DNA of 49,792 nucleotides from Chloroflexota bacterium (GCA_019239775.1 JAFAZN010000430.1:1-49792), one strand, 5' to 3'; counted from the first letter of the stretch, positions 26,427 to 35,464 are shown. Numbers and translations are program-made. The notes: a model not told the origin generated them from the letters alone.

Positions 26427-26608
26427 ACTCTTACCAACGGAAGGGCGAGAACAACGGCGACGCTCAGCGCGTAAAGGTGCGGCAGGAGACGCATGAATTG
26501 GGGTCGCACTTCATACCTCACAACTACATCAAGCGGAAGTAACGGTTTGAGCACTCCTCGATAAAGAGTAACGCGCTCAACCCCATCATCCGTCACGGTG
26601 GCCGGAAC

Positions 26609-26642
26609 GGCTCAATTTCACTCAAAGTTGAGTGACAGAGCC
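26609..26642 (-). terminator. Two-tier hairpin downstream of the STAND-BTAD regulator
   Basis: An outer GGCTC/GAGCC stem (26609-26613 with 26638-26642) encloses a perfect inner stem TCACTCAA-AG-TTGAGTGA (26618-26635). It lies 19-52 bases past the regulator's stop. No T run follows, so it may rely on Rho or serve mainly as a 3'-end stabiliser. The neighbouring bases 26427-26608 hold no gene I can support. Confidence 0.6.
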
Positions 26643-26660
26643 GAAGATGCAGCCGGGGAG

Positions 26661-29600
26661 CTAGCGAGCGGCGCGATTGGCGGGCGAGCCGCCGTCGTCC
26701 GCGAAGTAGCGATTGGCCGTGAAGCCGAACTGCGCCGCGGCCTGACTGTAGCGCTTGCCGATCAGCCGCATCGCGTTCTGGTCGCGACGCTGCCGGGCGT
26801 TTTGCAGCAAACGCTCGTACGCCATGTCGGTGTCTGGAGCCACCGTTAACACATCCTCCGCCAGCGCGTCGGAACGCGCGGCATCGAGCGGGGCGTAGAT
26901 ATCGGCGAGCCGCAACGCTGCATCGACATACCGCGAGCGGTACTCCAGGCGCACAGGATCGAGCCAATCCCAGGCTGCGTCGGCGAGCAAAGGTCCGCGA
27001 TAGAGCTCGATCGCCTTCGAGAGGGCTTGCACCTGCTGGTCGCCGGTGGCACCCCGAGCTTTGATGAGCATGGCATCGAACTCGCGTACATCCGCGATCA
27101 GTTCGAGCCGCGGATCGAGCTGATACATGCCCGCGCTGTACCGCACCGCGACTTTGCTGTCCAGCAATTTACGCAATGAGGATGCAGCCATCTGCAGGTT
27201 GTGCAGCGCCTTTTCGTGCTCGAACTCGGGAAACATCGATTCGGCGATGGTCTCGTCGGGCAGGCCTTTCGGGTTCAAGATCAGGATGGCCGCTAGCTCG
27301 CGGACGCGGTCGACCTTGCGCGCGGAGTTACTCACCAGCTGGCCGTCGCGATGCAGCACAAAGGAGCCGAAGAGCTGCACCTCGATCCGCGGAAGGTCGT
27401 TCTTGACGACCACGGCGGCCGGCAGTGAGGTCACGCCCGTCCATGGGCTGCGTGTGGCTGCCAGTCGTTCGACCGTACCGAGGACCACCGGCTTCAGACC
27501 GACCTGTCGCCCGTGTTGCAATAACCGCGAGTCCTCGGCCGCGGCACCCGCGAGCAACCCAGCCTGACCATCACCCTCGAGCAGCTCAATTGCCTGCTCC
27601 AAACAAGCCGTGGCTTGTTGAGCCCAGCCTAAATTCAAGTGCGCCGTGCCGAGCCAGTACAACGTCTCGGCACGTTGGTCCGGTCCCCAGGCGTCGCCGG
27701 CACGCTCGAGGGCGGCCTGCAGATGGCTGACCGCGCGGGCGCCTGCGCCATCCAGCAGGTGCAGGCGGCCGAGGGCTCGATCCACCCCGGCCATTGGCGC
27801 GTTCGCGCCGACGCGCTGACCCGCGGCTTGCGCCTGGGCCAGCAACTGGCGCGCACTCATCAGGTCGTTGCAAAGCAGAGCGACCTCAGCGCGGGAGACG
27901 AGCGTGTCAACCAGAAGCTCGAGCTCGCCCACCTCGTCGGCGAGCTCCAGCGCCTCGTCGAGGTATCCCGTCGCTTCCTGTAGCCGCCCGCTCGCGCGAT
28001 GCCACTGGCCAAGCGACATGGTGGTGAAGGCCTCAATGCGACGCGCACCCACCGCGCGCGACGCGGTGAGTGCATCGCTCAACTCCGAGCCAGCAGCTTC
28101 GGGCTTTCCCATCCGCAGATGGACCTCGCCCAGGATCGTGTGCGCGACCGCCAGGCCGTTCTTGTCACCGACGATGCGCCAGTACGAGGCCGCGTCGTCG
28201 AGGGCCTCCTCCGCCCGCGCATAGTCGCCAGTGCGCGTGCAGAAGTTGCCGTAATTCTGCTGCATGTTGGCCAGCTCGCGAGACGGGCCGTGCAGGCGGA
28301 GCAACCGTTCACCACTTTCGAATGCGTCGCGAGCAGCCTTGACATCGCCGCGCTCTGTCGCGCACATGCCGCTCAGACCGAGGATCTGGCCTTCGAGCAG
28401 ATGACGGCTCTCAGCATCGAAGGCGTTGTTGCGAAGCAGGTGCTCAGCCGCCGAAAGCCAATCTTCCGCGGCAGCAATGTCACGCCTCAGCGCCACTGAC
28501 GCCAGCTCAATCAGGGCCCTGATCTGAACCTCGACTGCGCCCGTTCGGCCGGCGAAATGCAAGGCCGCTTCGGCGGCGTCATTTGCGCGTTCGGGGCGGC
28601 CCGTGTTCAACAGCGCGCGCGCTTCGATGAGCGAAAGCTCGGGGTTATCGCGCCGCATCGCCTCGGGCAGCAGCTCCAGGGTGACCAGCACCGCGTTCCA
28701 TCGGCCGGTACGCACGCTCTCCAGCGCAACCCGGCGCACGACGGCGGCAGCGCTTTCGATCTGACCCAGCTCCTGGCAGGCGTGCACCACGCCAACCGGG
28801 TCACCCGCTTCGTCGGCGAGCTTCCATGCGACCGTCCAGGCTTGTGTGGAGCTATCGTCTGGGCGGCGGCGCAGGAGATTGAGCACGGTGTCGCGCACCA
28901 GCCCGTGCAGGCGATACGCACCATCCTGGCCAGGCGCGAGGAACGGGCAGCGCTCGGCCAGCGACAGCAAGCGCGACGGCCAGTTGCCAGGACCGAGCAG
29001 GCGTTCGGCAACTTGCGGCGTGATGGCGTCAAAGACCGACAGCATCTCGAGCCAGTACTGCTCGGTCTCGGTCAGGCGGCTCAGGATCTCACGTTCGACG
29101 TAGGTTCCCAGCAGCGTGCCGCCGCCAATATTCAGCTGACGTGGGGCGCCGCCCAGCAGGATGCCCGCGATCCAGCCTTGCGCCTGCGCGTCACGCTCGT
29201 CTTCTTCGGCCTGGCGTTGCGGATCGGGCGGATCGACGGCGGTGGACCGAAGCAACTGGCGCAGCTCGCGCGTTTCGTCGGGCGTAAAGCGCAGGTCGTT
29301 TGTGCCCAGACTGAACACGGCGCCGTCAGCCACCAGGCCAGTCATGGAGAGCGGCGGGGCGCTGCGGGCGGTGATCACGATCTGCCCCGCGTCGGGCGGC
29401 AGATCGCGAATCAGGGCGTCGACGGCAGCGATGACTTCGGCGGAGTCATCCACCAGGTGGAAATCGTCCAGGACGATGATGAAGCCGGCCGGCGCCTGGG
29501 CGAGGTCATCCAGCAGGAGCCGCGCCAGGCCGCTGCCCTCGCCGCCTTCCTTGAGGCCCTGGCGCAGGGCGGGCACCGAATCGGCTTCGCCGAAGCCTGC

Positions 29601-29852
29601 ATCGAGTGCGCCAGCCAGTCTGCTGAACAGACGGCGGGTATCGCGATCGGCGGGCTGGAGCGTTACCCAGGCAACGGCGCCGCCACTTTCGCGGGCGTAC
29701 GTGCCTGCCAGCGTGCTTTTGCCGAATCCCGGTGGAGTGACGAGCAGAATCAGCGGCTGCGAGCGATGCTTATGCAGCACCTCGAGCAAGCGGTTGCGAC
29801 GAAGCTCGTGCGGCGTCGGCACCGGGACACCGGACGTGCGCGTTTCCACCAA
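26661..29852 (-). CDS. STAND ATPase, TPR and C-terminal BTAD regulator (MalT-like)
   Basis: About 1063 residues. The N-terminal MalT-like ATPase starts at once: the PTPHELRRNRLLEVL clamp segment, Walker A TPPGFGKST, Walker B FIIVLDDFHLVDD and sensor ITARSAPPL. A long TPR region follows. Unusually, the DNA-binding part is at the C-terminus and is of OmpR/BTAD type, not LuxR: VQLFGSFVLHRDGQLV, ETIAESMFPEFEHEKALHNLQMAASSLRKLL, then a BTAD helical domain (LYRGPLLADAAWDWLDPVR). The start is uncertain: TTG at 29852 or GTG at 29849 fit the usual few residues before the ATPase; further upstream would overlap the divergent gene. Confidence 0.88.
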   Translation of the reverse strand: MVETRTSGVPVPTPHELRRNRLLEVLHKHRSQPLILLVTPPGFGKSTLAGTYARESGGAVAWVTLQPADRDTRRLFSRLAGALDAGFGEADSVPALRQGLKEGGEGSGLARLLLDDLAQAPAGFIIVLDDFHLVDDSAEVIAAVDALIRDLPPDAGQIVITARSAPPLSMTGLVADGAVFSLGTNDLRFTPDETRELRQLLRSTAVDPPDPQRQAEEDERDAQAQGWIAGILLGGAPRQLNIGGGTLLGTYVEREILSRLTETEQYWLEMLSVFDAITPQVAERLLGPGNWPSRLLSLAERCPFLAPGQDGAYRLHGLVRDTVLNLLRRRPDDSSTQAWTVAWKLADEAGDPVGVVHACQELGQIESAAAVVRRVALESVRTGRWNAVLVTLELLPEAMRRDNPELSLIEARALLNTGRPERANDAAEAALHFAGRTGAVEVQIRALIELASVALRRDIAAAEDWLSAAEHLLRNNAFDAESRHLLEGQILGLSGMCATERGDVKAARDAFESGERLLRLHGPSRELANMQQNYGNFCTRTGDYARAEEALDDAASYWRIVGDKNGLAVAHTILGEVHLRMGKPEAAGSELSDALTASRAVGARRIEAFTTMSLGQWHRASGRLQEATGYLDEALELADEVGELELLVDTLVSRAEVALLCNDLMSARQLLAQAQAAGQRVGANAPMAGVDRALGRLHLLDGAGARAVSHLQAALERAGDAWGPDQRAETLYWLGTAHLNLGWAQQATACLEQAIELLEGDGQAGLLAGAAAEDSRLLQHGRQVGLKPVVLGTVERLAATRSPWTGVTSLPAAVVVKNDLPRIEVQLFGSFVLHRDGQLVSNSARKVDRVRELAAILILNPKGLPDETIAESMFPEFEHEKALHNLQMAASSLRKLLDSKVAVRYSAGMYQLDPRLELIADVREFDAMLIKARGATGDQQVQALSKAIELYRGPLLADAAWDWLDPVRLEYRSRYVDAALRLADIYAPLDAARSDALAEDVLTVAPDTDMAYERLLQNARQRRDQNAMRLIGKRYSQAAAQFGFTANRYFADDGGSPANRAAR

Positions 29853-29933
29853 TCTTGTGAACAGTATCAGGTACGCGCAAGTATTTCGCGTCCGTCCACC
29901 GGCATAGGCACGCCTCTGACGATGGTGTGACCT

Positions 29934-32282
29934 TTGCAATGGTTGGTTGCTAAACTGGCGCGCGTGGTGGGCCCCGCCCGGGTGGACGTGGCGAGTGCAC
30001 CCGCGGCCAGCGACGACGCACACGAGCTGTTCGGCGCCGATCCGACTACGTGCATCGTCTCGGTCGACGCCGACACCCATGGCCAGGCGCGGGTCTGGCG
30101 GCGCCTCGGGCAAGCCGTCGAGCTGACTCACCACACCTTCCCCAACTGGTTTCTTACGACCAGCTTGGAGTTGTTCGACCACTTGCCCGCCCGACGCGTG
30201 AGCGCAGACTGGCTTCGCGCGAGTCGCGGCCAATTGCCCGGTGAAGATCCGCTGTGTGTGGTGGAGCTCGACGGACCCGTCGGCAGTGACGCCGACGCCT
30301 ACCGCTACCTGGTGTTGACCGCGAACCTCGAAGACGTCGAAACCGCGCTGCTCGAAACGGCGAGCAAGCGTGATGGTGAGGAGGCGCAGTCGCTGGCGGA
30401 CCTGCGCGGCCTGGTCCTCATCTGGGATCCCATCGAGCAGTTCCTGACGCTGACAGGGCGTACCTACTTCAAAGGTCTGCGCTTCGATGACCTGCGCCGT
30501 TTCCAGTTCGATCTGGAAACGACCGGGCTCGACGAAGAGCGCGACCGCATCTTCATGATCAGCATGCGCGACAACACCGGTTGGCGCGACTGCCTGGAAA
30601 CCACCCAACTGACCGAAACCGAGGTGCTCGAAAGGTTCGTCGAGACTGTCCGCGCCCGAGATCCGGACGCGCTGGAGAACCACAACATCTTCGGCTTCGA
30701 CCTGTCGTTCCTGATGAGACGCGCTGGGCGACTCGGCGTGCCCCTGAGCATTGGCCGAGACGGCTCCGAACCGCGGCTCGAGACGGACGTCTTCGATAGC
30801 GGAGAGCGCTCGGAGCCATTCCTGCGCTGGCGTGTGGCTGGCCGGGAGGTGGTCGACACGCAGCACGCGGTGCGGCGTTTTGGTCTCGGGGCGCCCGACA
30901 TGCGGCGGCATGGGTTAAAGGAAGCAGCACGCTATTTCGGCTTCGCGCGCACCGATCGCGAGTACGTGCCCGGCGCCGAGATATGGGCGACTTATCGCAG
31001 CGATCCAGAGCGCATCCGCCGCTACGCGGCCGACGACGTGGACGAAGTGGATGGCCTGTCGCAACGGCTGTTGCCACCGGTGTTCGGGCTGACACAGATG
31101 CTGCCAAGGAGCTATGAGCGCGTAGCGGCCGATACGGGCGCAAGCTCGCTCTGGGAGCTATTGCTGGTGCGCGCCTACCTGCACGAAGGCCGTGCGCTGG
31201 CCGCGCCTACCCCGCGCGAACAGTGCGCGGGCGCGGTGCTGCGATCCGAACTGTTCATTTCTGGGGTACTCGGACCTTCGACCCGAGCGCGGCTGCGGCC
31301 GCTCCTTCCCTGCATCCTGGCAGAGCAGTCGATCGCTGCTGCTAACGACGACCTTCTGGTGATGCCGCGCGTGTTGCGGCGGCTGCTGGCCGCATCCGAC
31401 AATGCCGCGGCTCAGCTCCTTGCCGCCGCGGCACCGCTGTATCTTGCCAGCACCGGGCTGTTCTCGGACCCGCACGCGGCTACCGCGGGGATCGATCTCG
31501 CGCGCGCGTACATCGATCGGTTGCTTGAGGATGTACTCAGCCGCAGTTGTACCGTCGTCGAAGTAGATGGCGACCAAGTCGTTCTGGCGCTACCTGCCGA
31601 CTGGGACGAAGCCGCTCAAGAGGATATTGGGCGTTCGGCCGCAGCGTACCTGCCTGCCGGTGTGGTGATCGACTTCGGGCAGCGATACGAAGCCCTCTAC
31701 GCGCGCGGGCCCGGCACGTCGATCACGCTCGGCAGCGATGGTGCGGTCACGCTACTTGGTCCGGCCTTCCGCGCCGGACGGCTGGAGCGGTTTGGTGAAG
31801 CCTTCATTCAGGGCGCGGCCGGGTGCGTGCTGCGCGGTGAGGTAATGGCCCTACGCGGCCTGTTCCTGGACGTAGTGCATCAGCTGCGCAGCGGCGCCCT
31901 TCCTCTCGACCAATTGTGCGTTCAGGTCACGCTGCACAAGTCGCCCGCCCAGTACCGGCAGGGCGGCACGCACGAGGAGCCATACGAAGTATTGCTGGCA
32001 GCTGGCGTGCGGTCATGGCGGGTTGGCCAACGCATTCGTTACTTCCGCACGCGCGGCCGCGAGCCGCGTCTGCTGCTCGAAGGCGATGGCGCTTCGTCCG
32101 CCGATGCGGACACGGAGTACTACGTGCAGCGGCTCTGCGCGCTGTATTGCCAGCAGTTCGCACAGGCATTTGCTCGCGACGACTTCGCGCGGATCTTCCG
32201 GCTTCCATCGGGCGTCGGACCGTTCGATGAAAACCTCACGCCGTTAGCCACTGTGCGGACAATCACAACGCAGTTGACCTGA
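29934..32282 (+). CDS. Family B DNA polymerase-like protein: intact exonuclease, eroded polymerase site
   Basis: 782 residues. The 3'-5' exonuclease motifs of family B polymerases are complete: Exo I FDLETTG (D193, E195), Exo II NIFGFD (N251, D256), Exo III YAADD (Y364, D368). The following region keeps the family layout (SYERVAADTGASSLWELLLVRAYL; later GSDGAVTLLG), but the polymerase motifs are lost or altered. Where motif A (DxxSLYPS) should be, the line reads ARLRPLLPC, with no Asp. The motif B Lys/Asn/Tyr-Gly is not visible. Motif C is EVDGDQ (543-548) in place of DTD. It is probably a nuclease or structural protein. The TTG start at 29934 is provisional; GTG codons around 29964-29991 are alternatives. 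Confidence 0.85.
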   Translation: MQWLVAKLARVVGPARVDVASAPAASDDAHELFGADPTTCIVSVDADTHGQARVWRRLGQAVELTHHTFPNWFLTTSLELFDHLPARRVSADWLRASRGQLPGEDPLCVVELDGPVGSDADAYRYLVLTANLEDVETALLETASKRDGEEAQSLADLRGLVLIWDPIEQFLTLTGRTYFKGLRFDDLRRFQFDLETTGLDEERDRIFMISMRDNTGWRDCLETTQLTETEVLERFVETVRARDPDALENHNIFGFDLSFLMRRAGRLGVPLSIGRDGSEPRLETDVFDSGERSEPFLRWRVAGREVVDTQHAVRRFGLGAPDMRRHGLKEAARYFGFARTDREYVPGAEIWATYRSDPERIRRYAADDVDEVDGLSQRLLPPVFGLTQMLPRSYERVAADTGASSLWELLLVRAYLHEGRALAAPTPREQCAGAVLRSELFISGVLGPSTRARLRPLLPCILAEQSIAAANDDLLVMPRVLRRLLAASDNAAAQLLAAAAPLYLASTGLFSDPHAATAGIDLARAYIDRLLEDVLSRSCTVVEVDGDQVVLALPADWDEAAQEDIGRSAAAYLPAGVVIDFGQRYEALYARGPGTSITLGSDGAVTLLGPAFRAGRLERFGEAFIQGAAGCVLRGEVMALRGLFLDVVHQLRSGALPLDQLCVQVTLHKSPAQYRQGGTHEEPYEVLLAAGVRSWRVGQRIRYFRTRGREPRLLLEGDGASSADADTEYYVQRLCALYCQQFAQAFARDDFARIFRLPSGVGPFDENLTPLATVRTITTQLT

Positions 32283-32324
32283 GAAGCGCCCATAAGACAT
32301 GCCGGCAAAACAGCTCTTCCCGGT

Positions 32325-32353
32325 TTGACACCTTTTGGGAACGCTTCTAGAGT
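32325..32353 (+). promoter_or_regulatory. Sigma-70 promoter for the TPR protein gene
   Basis: TTGACA at 32325-32330, a 17-base spacer, and TAGAGT at 32348-32353. Transcription would start near 32360, about 60 bases before the TTG start at 32419. Confidence 0.65.
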
Positions 32354-32418
32354 TTCCGGACGTCCAACCGAGGCGCGGCAGTGCGGCCGCGGCTCCGCAT
32401 TTCGCAAAAGGAGGCGCG

Positions 32419-33588
32419 TTGGGCTACACGTACCGACGCCGCCGATCGGGACCGAACTGGGGACTGATCGTGTCTCTGGTCCTGGTGGCGGGTGCCGCGG
32501 CCTACTTCGTGCCGCAGTACTTGAACCCCCAGGCGGGACCTCCGCCGCCGCCGCTCGGCAGCGACGCTCTCCCTGCATCGGCTGCCGCGCCCTCGCCGCA
32601 GCCGACGCCAGCCGCTGCCCGCCTCGCCGAAGCCGATCAGCAATTGGCCGCCGGCCACTGGAGCGCGGCCGAGACGATCTATGCCGACACCGCGCGCGCC
32701 GCGCCGAACCTGGCGCCAGCGCATGCCGGCTGGGCTCGCGCACTGATCTACGAGAACAAGCCTGCCGACGCAGTCGAACATGCGCAGAAGGCAGTTGATC
32801 TCGAGCCGAAGTCTGCCGAGTACCAGGCGATTCTGGCCCTGGCTTTTGACTGGTCTGGCAACACCGATCGGGCGCTGACGGCGGCGCGCCGCGCCACAGA
32901 GCTCGACCCGAGCCTGCCAGAAGGTTGGGCGTATGTCGGCGAGGCGGACGCCGATAAGTTCCGTTTGCAAGAAGCAGCCGACGCACTCAACCATGCCACC
33001 GCGGCTGCACCGGACAACTCAGAAGTGCTGCGCGTGCAGGCCTACCTGGCGGAAACGAACGCGGACTACGCCAGTGCGGTGGACCTCTACAAGCGATCCA
33101 TTCAGCAAGCGCCCGAGCGCTCGTTCCTGTACATCAGCCTCGGTCACGCGCTGCGCGCGCTCAAGCAATTCGATGGGGCGATTCAGGCGTATCAGCAGGC
33201 GTCTGATCTGAATCCGACCGATGCGCGAGCCCAAGGCGGCATGGGCTCGGCGTACTACGCCATGGAGGAATACGACTCAGCACAGTCCCACCTGGAGCGC
33301 TCGGTTGAGATCGACCCAAACTACGCCACCGGCTGGGGCCAGCTGGGCTGGACGTTCTACGTGCAAAAGGAATATGACAAGGCGCAGCCAGACTTTGAGA
33401 AGGCAGTTGAGCTCGAAAAGGATCCGACGCGCAATGCCGAGTACCGTCATGCGCTGGGCTGGATCTACCTGAACGCGAAGCAATACCCGCAGGCCAAAGA
33501 GCAGTTCACGAAAGCGTTGGCCGAAAATCCAGACCTGGCCGGGGCCAAGGAGGGCCTCCAGGTACTGGCCTCGACGGCAACCCACTGA
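32419..33588 (+). CDS. Membrane-anchored TPR protein
   Basis: 389 residues starting at TTG 32419, chosen because AAAAGGAGG ends four bases upstream; a longer frame from 32335 would begin inside the promoter. After a basic N-terminus (GYTYRRRRSG) one membrane helix spans about residues 15-31, followed by a Pro-rich stretch (35-60). The rest is a run of about eight tetratricopeptide repeats, such as PEGWAYVGEADADKFRLQEA and ATGWGQLGWTFYVQKEYDKA. TPR arrays scaffold protein complexes; here it would face the outside or the cytoplasm from a single anchor. The partner is unknown. Confidence 0.85.
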   Translation: MGYTYRRRRSGPNWGLIVSLVLVAGAAAYFVPQYLNPQAGPPPPPLGSDALPASAAAPSPQPTPAAARLAEADQQLAAGHWSAAETIYADTARAAPNLAPAHAGWARALIYENKPADAVEHAQKAVDLEPKSAEYQAILALAFDWSGNTDRALTAARRATELDPSLPEGWAYVGEADADKFRLQEAADALNHATAAAPDNSEVLRVQAYLAETNADYASAVDLYKRSIQQAPERSFLYISLGHALRALKQFDGAIQAYQQASDLNPTDARAQGGMGSAYYAMEEYDSAQSHLERSVEIDPNYATGWGQLGWTFYVQKEYDKAQPDFEKAVELEKDPTRNAEYRHALGWIYLNAKQYPQAKEQFTKALAENPDLAGAKEGLQVLASTATH

Positions 33589-33595
33589 ATAGGGT

Positions 33596-33610
33596 CCCAC
33601 CCGCCCACCC
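33596..33610 (-). other. G-quadruplex motif on the minus strand
   Basis: The plus strand has four CCC runs separated by single bases (CCCACCCGCCCACCC). The minus strand is therefore a (G3N1)3G3 sequence, the most stable class of intramolecular G-quadruplex. It begins seven bases past the TPR gene stop. Formation in the cell is not shown by sequence alone. Confidence 0.7.
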
Positions 33611-33617
33611 ACGTTTG

Positions 33618-33649
33618 AATGGGGGGCTTCGCCCCCCAACCCCCCCATT
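33618..33649. terminator. Bistable G/C hairpin between TPR protein and glycosyltransferase
   Basis: A 7-bp stem GGGGGGC-TTC-GCCCCCC (33621-33637) competes with a second pairing in which AATGGGGGG (33618-33626) matches CCCCCCATT (33641-33649). The two cannot form together because they use the same G run. There is no T run. It lies 22 bases before the glycosyltransferase ATG at 33671 and may terminate or gate read-through. Confidence 0.5.
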
Positions 33650-33670
33650 GGCGTGCGACGCCCAGAGCGC

Positions 33671-34774
33671 ATGGCGCTGAGTGCCCGAAAGGCGAAGGCA
33701 TTAGTGGTGTACTCCCGCGTTGGGGGTGGCCACTTGTCTGCCGCGCGGGCGCTGGCTGCCGAGTTGGAGGCCACAGAACGGTGCACGGCGCGAATCGTGG
33801 ACATCTATGTGGACTGCGGCCGCGGGCCCGTTACCCGGTTCCCGGCAATCTACGCGGAGTTGGCGCGCAATCATCCACATCTATGGTGGCTGATCTATCG
33901 ATCTGCCTCACGCCGCATCAACCCCAGCTGGATCGTTGGTCGATTCGTGCGGCCTGGCCTGCATCAGCTCGTGATGCGCGAACGTCCAGACCTTCTCGTC
34001 AGCGCACTGCCGGCCATCAACGGGCTGGTAGCGGAGGCCGCGGCAACCGTCGCCGCGCGCGTGGAGGTGGTGTTGACCGACTGGCATTCGGTGCATCCGT
34101 ACTGGACCGCGCCCGGCGTGGACCATTACACGACCCCGACGCAGTCAGCGCGTGATGACTGCATCCGTTACGGTGCGCGGCCGGAAGCCATTGACGTCGT
34201 CGGCATTCCGGTCCGCCGCGAGTTTGCAGCGCCTGCTGAGCAGCCTCGCCCGGCCGGGCGCTTTACCGTGCTGGCGATGATGGGCGCCGAGGGGTCACCA
34301 CGCGCGCTGCGCAACCTGGCGGCACTGGCCGAGTCAGACCTGGACGTAGAACTGGTCGTGGTTTGCGGTCGAAGTGAGGACCTGCGGCAGCACATCATGC
34401 GGCTACGAGCGCGTGTGCCGATGCGCGTATTGGGCTTCGTGGAGGATGTCGCGAGCCTCATGCGTTCGTGCGACATGCTGGTGACGAAGGCGGGTGGTGT
34501 CACTCTGGCAGAGGCGTTCTGCTGCGGCCTACCCGTGGTCATTCATGATGTCCTGCCGGGTCAGGAAGCAGGCAACCTGGAGTACGTGCTCGCGCAGGGC
34601 GCGGTTGCGTTTGCGCCGACCCCGGCTGCGTTGGTTCGCAGTGTGGAAGCGCTGATGGCCGATGCTGGTCGGCGGAAGGCGCTGGCAGAATGTGGCCGAC
34701 GCCTCGCGCGGCCACACGCGGCGCGGCAGATTGCCGCGAGCGTGTTACGCCGCCTGGACGCGGCGCGCGCGTAG
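33671..34774 (+). CDS. Glycosyltransferase family 28, MGDG synthase/diacylglycerol glucosyltransferase type
   Basis: 367 residues from the ATG at 33671 (a GTG at 33653 is possible but sits next to a strong hairpin). The N-terminal MGDG-synthase domain starts ALVVYSRVGGGHLSAARAL, with the GGGH loop at 18-21. The C-terminal domain has the UDP-sugar binding segment TKAGGVTLAEAFCCGLPVV and the downstream PGQEAGNLEYV. Enzymes of this group add sugars to diacylglycerol to make membrane glycolipids, working at the cytoplasmic face. MurG is the other relative, but the GGGH-SAARAL signature favours the glycolipid branch. Its 3' end overlaps the convergent DtxR-type gene by 30 bases. Confidence 0.85.
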   Translation: MALSARKAKALVVYSRVGGGHLSAARALAAELEATERCTARIVDIYVDCGRGPVTRFPAIYAELARNHPHLWWLIYRSASRRINPSWIVGRFVRPGLHQLVMRERPDLLVSALPAINGLVAEAAATVAARVEVVLTDWHSVHPYWTAPGVDHYTTPTQSARDDCIRYGARPEAIDVVGIPVRREFAAPAEQPRPAGRFTVLAMMGAEGSPRALRNLAALAESDLDVELVVVCGRSEDLRQHIMRLRARVPMRVLGFVEDVASLMRSCDMLVTKAGGVTLAEAFCCGLPVVIHDVLPGQEAGNLEYVLAQGAVAFAPTPAALVRSVEALMADAGRRKALAECGRRLARPHAARQIAASVLRRLDAARA

Positions 34775-35440
34775 CTTGGCGGCTACGCCAAAGCCGAGCG
34801 ACACCGGCCCTTGTGGTCCCTCGAGCACAACCGTGGCGTTGAAGTGCGTTGCTTCGCGCACAGACACATGCGCGCCAGGCGCAATGCCATGGTCCTGGAG
34901 AAAGCGCATCAACCGTGGATCTTCTTCGGCTTCCTCGGTGATGCGCTGGATCAGGAGCTCATCTCCCGAGTGGGCCTCGTCGAGTGGGAACTCATCGGGT
35001 GCGAGACTGCCCAGGCCCGGGATCGGATTGCCGTGCGGACAGGTGGTCGGATTACCGAGTGCCTCCAACAGCCGCGCCTCGATGTTCGGCGTCATCACGT
35101 GCTCGACGCCATGGGCCTCCTCGTGCGATTCATGCCATGGCATCTTCAGCAGGTCCGTGAGAAGCCGCTCCGCCAGTGCATGCCTGCGGACAATGTCCTC
35201 GGCAGCCTGCTTCCCGTCAGCGGTGAACAGAATCTCTTTGCGCGGACCATGCGTGATCAGGCCATCGCGCTCCATCCGCTGCAGTGTGGCCGTCACCGTG
35301 GGTGGGCTGACATTGAGGCGCTCCGCCAACCGCGCAGCGATGACCATGTAGCCATCGCGGGTGAGGTAGTGGAGGACCTGCAAGTAGTCTTCCACGACCG
35401 AGGTTGTGCCCTTGGTGTCCCCTGCTGGGCGTGGCCTCAC
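34745..35440 (-). CDS. DtxR/MntR-family metal-dependent repressor
   Basis: 231 residues. An N-terminal winged helix (VEDYLQVLHYLTRDGYMVIAA; RLNVSPPTVTATLQRMERDG) is followed by the dimer and metal domain HEEAHGVEHVMTPNIEARL and GNPIPGL, and a C-terminal SH3/FeoA-like domain. These proteins bind iron or manganese and repress uptake genes. From memory of the DtxR sequence (HEEACRWEHVM), the position of metal ligand Cys102 is His here, which may change metal choice. The gene overlaps the glycosyltransferase end to end; no metal transporter lies in the window. Confidence 0.9.
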   Translation of the reverse strand: MRPRPAGDTKGTTSVVEDYLQVLHYLTRDGYMVIAARLAERLNVSPPTVTATLQRMERDGLITHGPRKEILFTADGKQAAEDIVRRHALAERLLTDLLKMPWHESHEEAHGVEHVMTPNIEARLLEALGNPTTCPHGNPIPGLGSLAPDEFPLDEAHSGDELLIQRITEEAEEDPRLMRFLQDHGIAPGAHVSVREATHFNATVVLEGPQGPVSLGFGVAAKLRARRVQAA

Positions 35441-35464
35441 GCGCCGCGAGTATACGACCTGGGG

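Noticed and set aside
26405-26596. 63-residue minus-strand frame with a hydrophobic stretch
   Set aside because: It overlaps the start of the NHLP-like gene by 22 bases, has no clear ribosome site and no recognisable pattern; it remains possible but unsupported.
28557-29930. 457-residue plus-strand frame
   Set aside because: Antisense shadow of the STAND-BTAD regulator with no recognisable domain.
29853-30911. Long minus-strand extension of the STAND-BTAD regulator
   Set aside because: It lies antisense to the polymerase-like gene and has no domain content; the ATPase begins just after 29852.
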